Origin: AP-15 sp963833745
Lineage (GTDB): Bacteria; Pseudomonadota; Alphaproteobacteria; ATCC43930; CGMCC-115725
Assembly (NCBI GenBank): GCA_963833745.1
Contig: CAWHZD010000003.1
Location: 372,001-436,000 of the forward strand
Length of the DNA stretch: 64,000 nt
Reading direction: 5' to 3'
A program made the position numbers and the translations under genes. Under the pieces are notes generated by a model that saw only the letters and a list, made by a program, of their open reading frames with translations, was not told the DNA's origin and did not search any database. This document shows, piece by piece, positions 60,796 to 64,000 of this stretch; the stretch's first letter is position 1, and each line of letters begins with the position of its first letter.

Positions 60796-61210
60796 TCTCG
60801 ATTGGCCGACGCTTATGGTTGATCCCGAGCAACTCGCTCGCCGTCTGTTGAACCGCACCACATTTGGCCGCGGCTCCACGCCCACGCTTAAAGGGCTGAC
60901 TACAACAATTGAGGTTTGGCTTTTTAGTCAGGAAAGGCCCGGCATCACCGAAGAGGAGGAAGAAGAAGCCTACAGCGCCCAGACCACCGCCACCGAATTG
61001 ATTGACGCCATTACGAGCCTCGCGGCGGTCCCGGAGGATCTCGACCCAATCAAGCTGCTGCCGATCGTTCGCGCTCACTTCGACCGGTTGCTCGCGGGCT
61101 GCCTGCCGGCGGCACAAGCCCGGCTCGATGCTACGCGATGCGCCGGGCCAGGCGAGAAAACCGCGGGCGGCGAAGTTGTTGCGTTCTCCGCTCCGGGGGG
61201 CGCGCCATGA
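60785..61210 (+). CDS. hypothetical protein of replication module
   Basis: 141-residue acidic protein: MNPDLDWPTLMVDPEQLARR, LLNRTTFGRGSTPTLKG and an EEEEEE stretch in PGITEEEEEEAYSA. The GTG start at 60785 lacks its own Shine-Dalgarno sequence. The end overlaps the next gene in ATGA. No family assigned. Confidence 0.5.
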   Translation: MNPDLDWPTLMVDPEQLARRLLNRTTFGRGSTPTLKGLTTTIEVWLFSQERPGITEEEEEEAYSAQTTATELIDAITSLAAVPEDLDPIKLLPIVRAHFDRLLAGCLPAAQARLDATRCAGPGEKTAGGEVVAFSAPGGAP

Positions 61211-61608
61211 TCCGCAGGACACTGTTCGGCTCGAGCGTCGTCAGCGAGAACAAGCACGTCAAGAAGAAGCGGGCGAAAAAGGCCAAGTCTCAGTACGTCG
61301 GGCCGGTCAGCACCGCCCAGCTGCTGCCGCGGGTCCGCAAGCTGCCGACCGCGCGCGGGGAAAACCCAACGCCGCCCGAAGTCACTGCGGCGTTGGACGG
61401 CGCATGTGATCTCGGCGAGTGCGGCCGTCGCCTTCAGGCGACGTTCCCCGACTGGGACGAGACCCGGCGGCTTGCGGCATTGCGCGAGTATGTTCTCGGC
61501 CTGAACACCCGCTGGCTCGCCAGTGAGCAGCGCAAGGAGCTGCGGGCGATCGCGGTCCGCAACAGCGAAGGCGAGGAGGTCGGATACCTGGAGGAGGAAG
61601 CCGGGTAG
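61207..61608 (+). CDS. hypothetical basic protein before primase
   Basis: 133-residue protein. ATG 61207 overlaps the previous stop (ATGA). Lysine-rich N-terminus (NKHVKKKRAKKAKSQYVG) followed by a helical domain (LGECGRRLQATFPDWDETRR, ASEQRKELRAIAVRNSEG). Possibly a DNA-binding accessory of the primase encoded 13 bases downstream. Confidence 0.6.
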   Translation: MIRRTLFGSSVVSENKHVKKKRAKKAKSQYVGPVSTAQLLPRVRKLPTARGENPTPPEVTAALDGACDLGECGRRLQATFPDWDETRRLAALREYVLGLNTRWLASEQRKELRAIAVRNSEGEEVGYLEEEAG

Positions 61609-61621
61609 CGGGGTCGGGTAG

Positions 61622-63801
61622 ATGCCCGACCCGTTCGAGGAGCTTGCCGCCGTCCCGCGCTGGGTCGTCTGGCGCCAGGAGGAGCGCGGCGGCAAGCCGA
61701 CCAAGGTCCCGTACAACGTCACCGGCGGCCGGGCAAAAACCGACGACCCGTCGACTTGGGCGCCGCGCCTCGATGCCGAAAGACAGGCGAAGCGATGGCT
61801 CAACGGCGCGCCCGGCGGGGTCGGGGTCGTGCTGGGTGACCTCGGCGGCGACGTCTGGCTTGCCGGGCTCGATCTCGACAGCAGCGTTGACGACGGGCTG
61901 GTCGCCGACTGGGCCGCCGAGATATTGGCGACTGTCCGCTCCTACTGCGAAGTGTCGCCGTCCGGGCGTGGCCTGAAGATGTTCTTCTACGCTGCCGCCG
62001 AAGACGTGCGGGAGTTTCTTGGTCGCCTTGCCGTACCGTCGGGCCAGTGGGGGCTGAAGCGCGGCATCCCCGGACTGTCGGGGGCGGATCATGGTCCCGG
62101 CATCGAGCTTTACTGCTCGCACCGCTATTTCACCGTGACCCGTCAGTGTTGGAGCAGCGGCGCCGATCGGATTGTCCTGCTCGACCGTGCGACGCTCAGC
62201 GGTCTCGCTGCACTGATCCCGGCGCCCGTTCGCCGAAGCGGCGGAGGGTCCTCCGACGGGCGCGACACGTCGCGCAGCGCGAAAGCTTTCCGCTTCGCCA
62301 TGCGTCTCGACCCGCCGCCCGCAAGCCTCGAAGCCTTGCGGGCGGCGCTCGACGGCGCGCATGACCCCGACATCCGCGACTGGGCGAAGGAGAAGGGCGC
62401 CGCGTCAGGCGGGCGGGAGCTTCGCCGTCTCTGGGGGAAGGTGAGCGCCGCCACGGTGGGCAACGAAGGCGTCGGGCTCGCCGATTTCTTCGCCTACATG
62501 CCGATGCACAAATACATTTTCGCGGCAGCGCGGGAGATCTGGCCGGGATCGAGCGTCAACGCCCGCGTGCCGGGAGTGCCGCTAACCGATGCCGCCGGTG
62601 CTCCGGTAGTCGACGACAAGACCGGCGAGCCGGTGATCCTGCCGGCGAGCGTGTGGCTCGACAAGCACAGGCCGGTCGAGCAAATGTTCTGGGCGCCGGG
62701 CGAGCCGACGGTCGTCGCTGACACGCTCGTCGACCAGGGCGGCACGATCGCGCGTGCCGGGGTGTCCTGCTTCAATCTTTACCGCCCGCCGCCCGAGCTT
62801 GCCGGAGGCGACCCCGAAAACGCCGGGCGCTGGGCTCGACCACCTTCGCCGGCTTTATCCCGAGACTGGAGAGGCCGACCACATCCGGCTGTGGTTTGCC
62901 CATCGGCTACAGCGCCCGGCCGACAAGATTAACCACGCGCTGGTGCTTGGCGGCGAACAGGGGATCGGCAAGGACAGCCTGATCGAGCCTCTGAAGCGCG
63001 CCCTTGGCCCTTGGAACTGCCACGAGATAGCTCCCCGCGCGCTGCGTCGACGCGAAGTTCAACGGGTTCGCCCGCTCGCTGCTGCTGCGGATCAGCGAGG
63101 CCCGCGATCTCGGCGAGGTCAACCGCTACGCCTTCTACGAAGCCTCGAAAGTCTATCTGGCGGCGCCGCCAGATGTGTTGCGCGTCAACGAAAAGAACCT
63201 GCGCGAGTTTTACGTCCTGAATTGCTGTGGCGTAGTGATAACCACGAACTACAAGGCCAACGGGATATATCTGCCGGCCGACGACCGTCGCCACTTCGTC
63301 GCCTGGTCGACCCTGGCCCGAGCCGACTTTTTGCCGGAGTACTGGCAAGATCTGTGGAACTGGTACGAGAACGGCGGCATCGCCGATGTTGCCGCCCATC
63401 TCGCCGGGATCGACCTTGCGGCCTTCAACCCGAAAGCTCCCCCGCCGAAGACCGCGGCCTTCTGGGATGTCGTCAACAGCAACTGCGCACCCGAGGACGC
63501 CGAGCTGGCCGACCTGCTCGACCGGCTCGGCAACCCCGACGTCGTCACTGTTGCGCAGCTTGTCGATGTGACCCGCGACGGCTACGGGCAGCCGAACGAG
63601 TTCGGCGGCTGGCTTTGCAACCGCAAGAGTTCGCGCCTGATCCCGCACCGCCTTGAGGCCTGTGGCTACGCCTTTGTGCGCAACCCCGCCAGCAAGGACG
63701 GGGTGTGGAAGCTTAGCGGGCGACGGCAGTTCATCTACGGCAAAGTCAGCCTCAGCCTTCGCGATCAGGTAGCCGCAATCCGCCGCCGATGGAACGTGTA
63801 G
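61622..63801 (+). pseudogene. primase-polymerase / DUF5906-type helicase, two frameshifts
   Basis: Large phage/plasmid replication gene in three frames. Frame 1 (61622 to about 62830): primase-polymerase part with WVVWRQEERGGKPTKVPYN, DVWLAGLDLDSSVDDGL, VRSYCEVSPSGRGLKMFFY and PGIELYCSHRYFTVT. Frame 2 (to about 63045): helicase start LDHLRRLYPETGEADHIRLW and Walker A GGEQGIGKDSLIEPL. Frame 3 (to 63801): FNGFARSLLLRISEARDLGE, VNRYAFYEASKVYLAAPP, VLNCCGVVITTNYKANGIYL, ADDRRHFVAWS and a C-terminal winged-helix-like region. Both shifts are +1. Joined, it would be about 725 residues, normal for the family. Confidence 0.8.
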
Positions 63802-63950
63802 GGTCGTGAAGGTCGTGAAGATCGTGATCCGCCACCCGCACGATTCCTGCGCGCGCTCGCGCACGCGCACGCGGGCGCGCGAGAATGAGCTAGATAGAAA
63901 ATCACGATCTTCACGACCTTCACGACCCGCGCGCCCGAATCGTGAGGGTG
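63801..63950. repeat. perfect 28-bp inverted repeat plus interlocked 14-bp pair
   Basis: Arm A 63801-63828 begins GGGTCGTGAAGGTCGTGA and is exactly complementary to arm A' 63901-63928, with a 72-base spacer. Within each arm the unit GTCGTGAAG recurs in about 9-base steps. A second pair, CACCCGCACGATTC (63833-63846) and GAATCGTGAGGGTG (63937-63950), matches in 13 of 14 positions and is interleaved (order A, B, A', B'). The spacer is alternating GC (GCGCGCGCTCGCGCACG). Candidate replication origin, recombination site or strong RNA structure. Confidence 0.85.
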
Positions 63951-64000
63951 CAAAACCACTGACTTCACCGACCAAAAGAGGGAAAGACAGGGACCGCGGG

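Overview
The window is GC-rich chromosomal DNA from an alphaproteobacterium, probably of the Hyphomicrobiales or Rhodospirillales. The evidence is the adjacent rph-rdgB-hemW block, a NudC/SDR/ArsR neighbourhood, CreA, an oligopeptide ABC operon, GH15 and RraA-type genes, and rhizobial-style integrated elements and IS families. The genus cannot be fixed from the sequence alone. About half of the window (1-18.8 kb and 56-64 kb) is accessory DNA; the middle (18.9-55.9 kb) is mostly ordinary chromosome.

Layout. 1-1.1 kb: end of an IS5-family element. 1.2-5.2 kb: small hypotheticals and three secreted PEP-CTERM proteins, two glycine-rich tandem paralogs (one frameshifted by a 5-bp tandem duplication) and one HAF-repeat protein; no exosortase gene is in the window. 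5.8-8.9 kb: a lone small tyrosine recombinase, a membrane-anchored AT-rich gene, a secreted hypothetical and gene remnants. 8.9-12.3 kb: a nested IS pile, with two inverted 309-bp ends of an IS3-family transposase gene flanking an IS30-family element and an IS256-family element inserted in the left arm with a 9-bp target duplication; an IS5 remnant follows. 13.2-18.8 kb: an integrated element with a D5-like ATPase, a split primase, an excisionase-like HTH, a zinc-ribbon protein and a tyrosine integrase, ending beside tRNA-Ser(UGA).

18.9-46.5 kb: creA, three MFS transporters (two tandem paralogs), a CHASE3/PAS hybrid histidine kinase, an ABC-exporter membrane domain without its ATPase, GH15, an alpha/beta hydrolase, RraA-like and VOC genes, folB and a divergent folP, an amino-acid binding protein, rph-rdgB-hemW, an ECF sigma factor with a frameshifted anti-sigma gene, an SDR, nudC, an ArsR-type regulator, and a Phd antitoxin with a frameshifted PIN toxin. 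46.7-56 kb: a five-gene oligopeptide-type ABC operon that runs into a MOSC/ferredoxin-reductase fusion, then a VOC protein and an amidohydrolase.

56-59.7 kb: two broken copies of a small mannan-binding-lectin-like secreted protein, then four tandem, mutually homologous genes of unknown function on the minus strand; this is the best candidate for an undescribed family. 59.8-64 kb: another phage- or plasmid-like replication module: 11-bp tandem repeats, small ORFs, a primase-polymerase/helicase gene with two frameshifts, and a perfect 28-bp inverted repeat after it. Single-base frameshifts recur in several otherwise well-conserved genes, so real decay and assembly indels both have to be considered.
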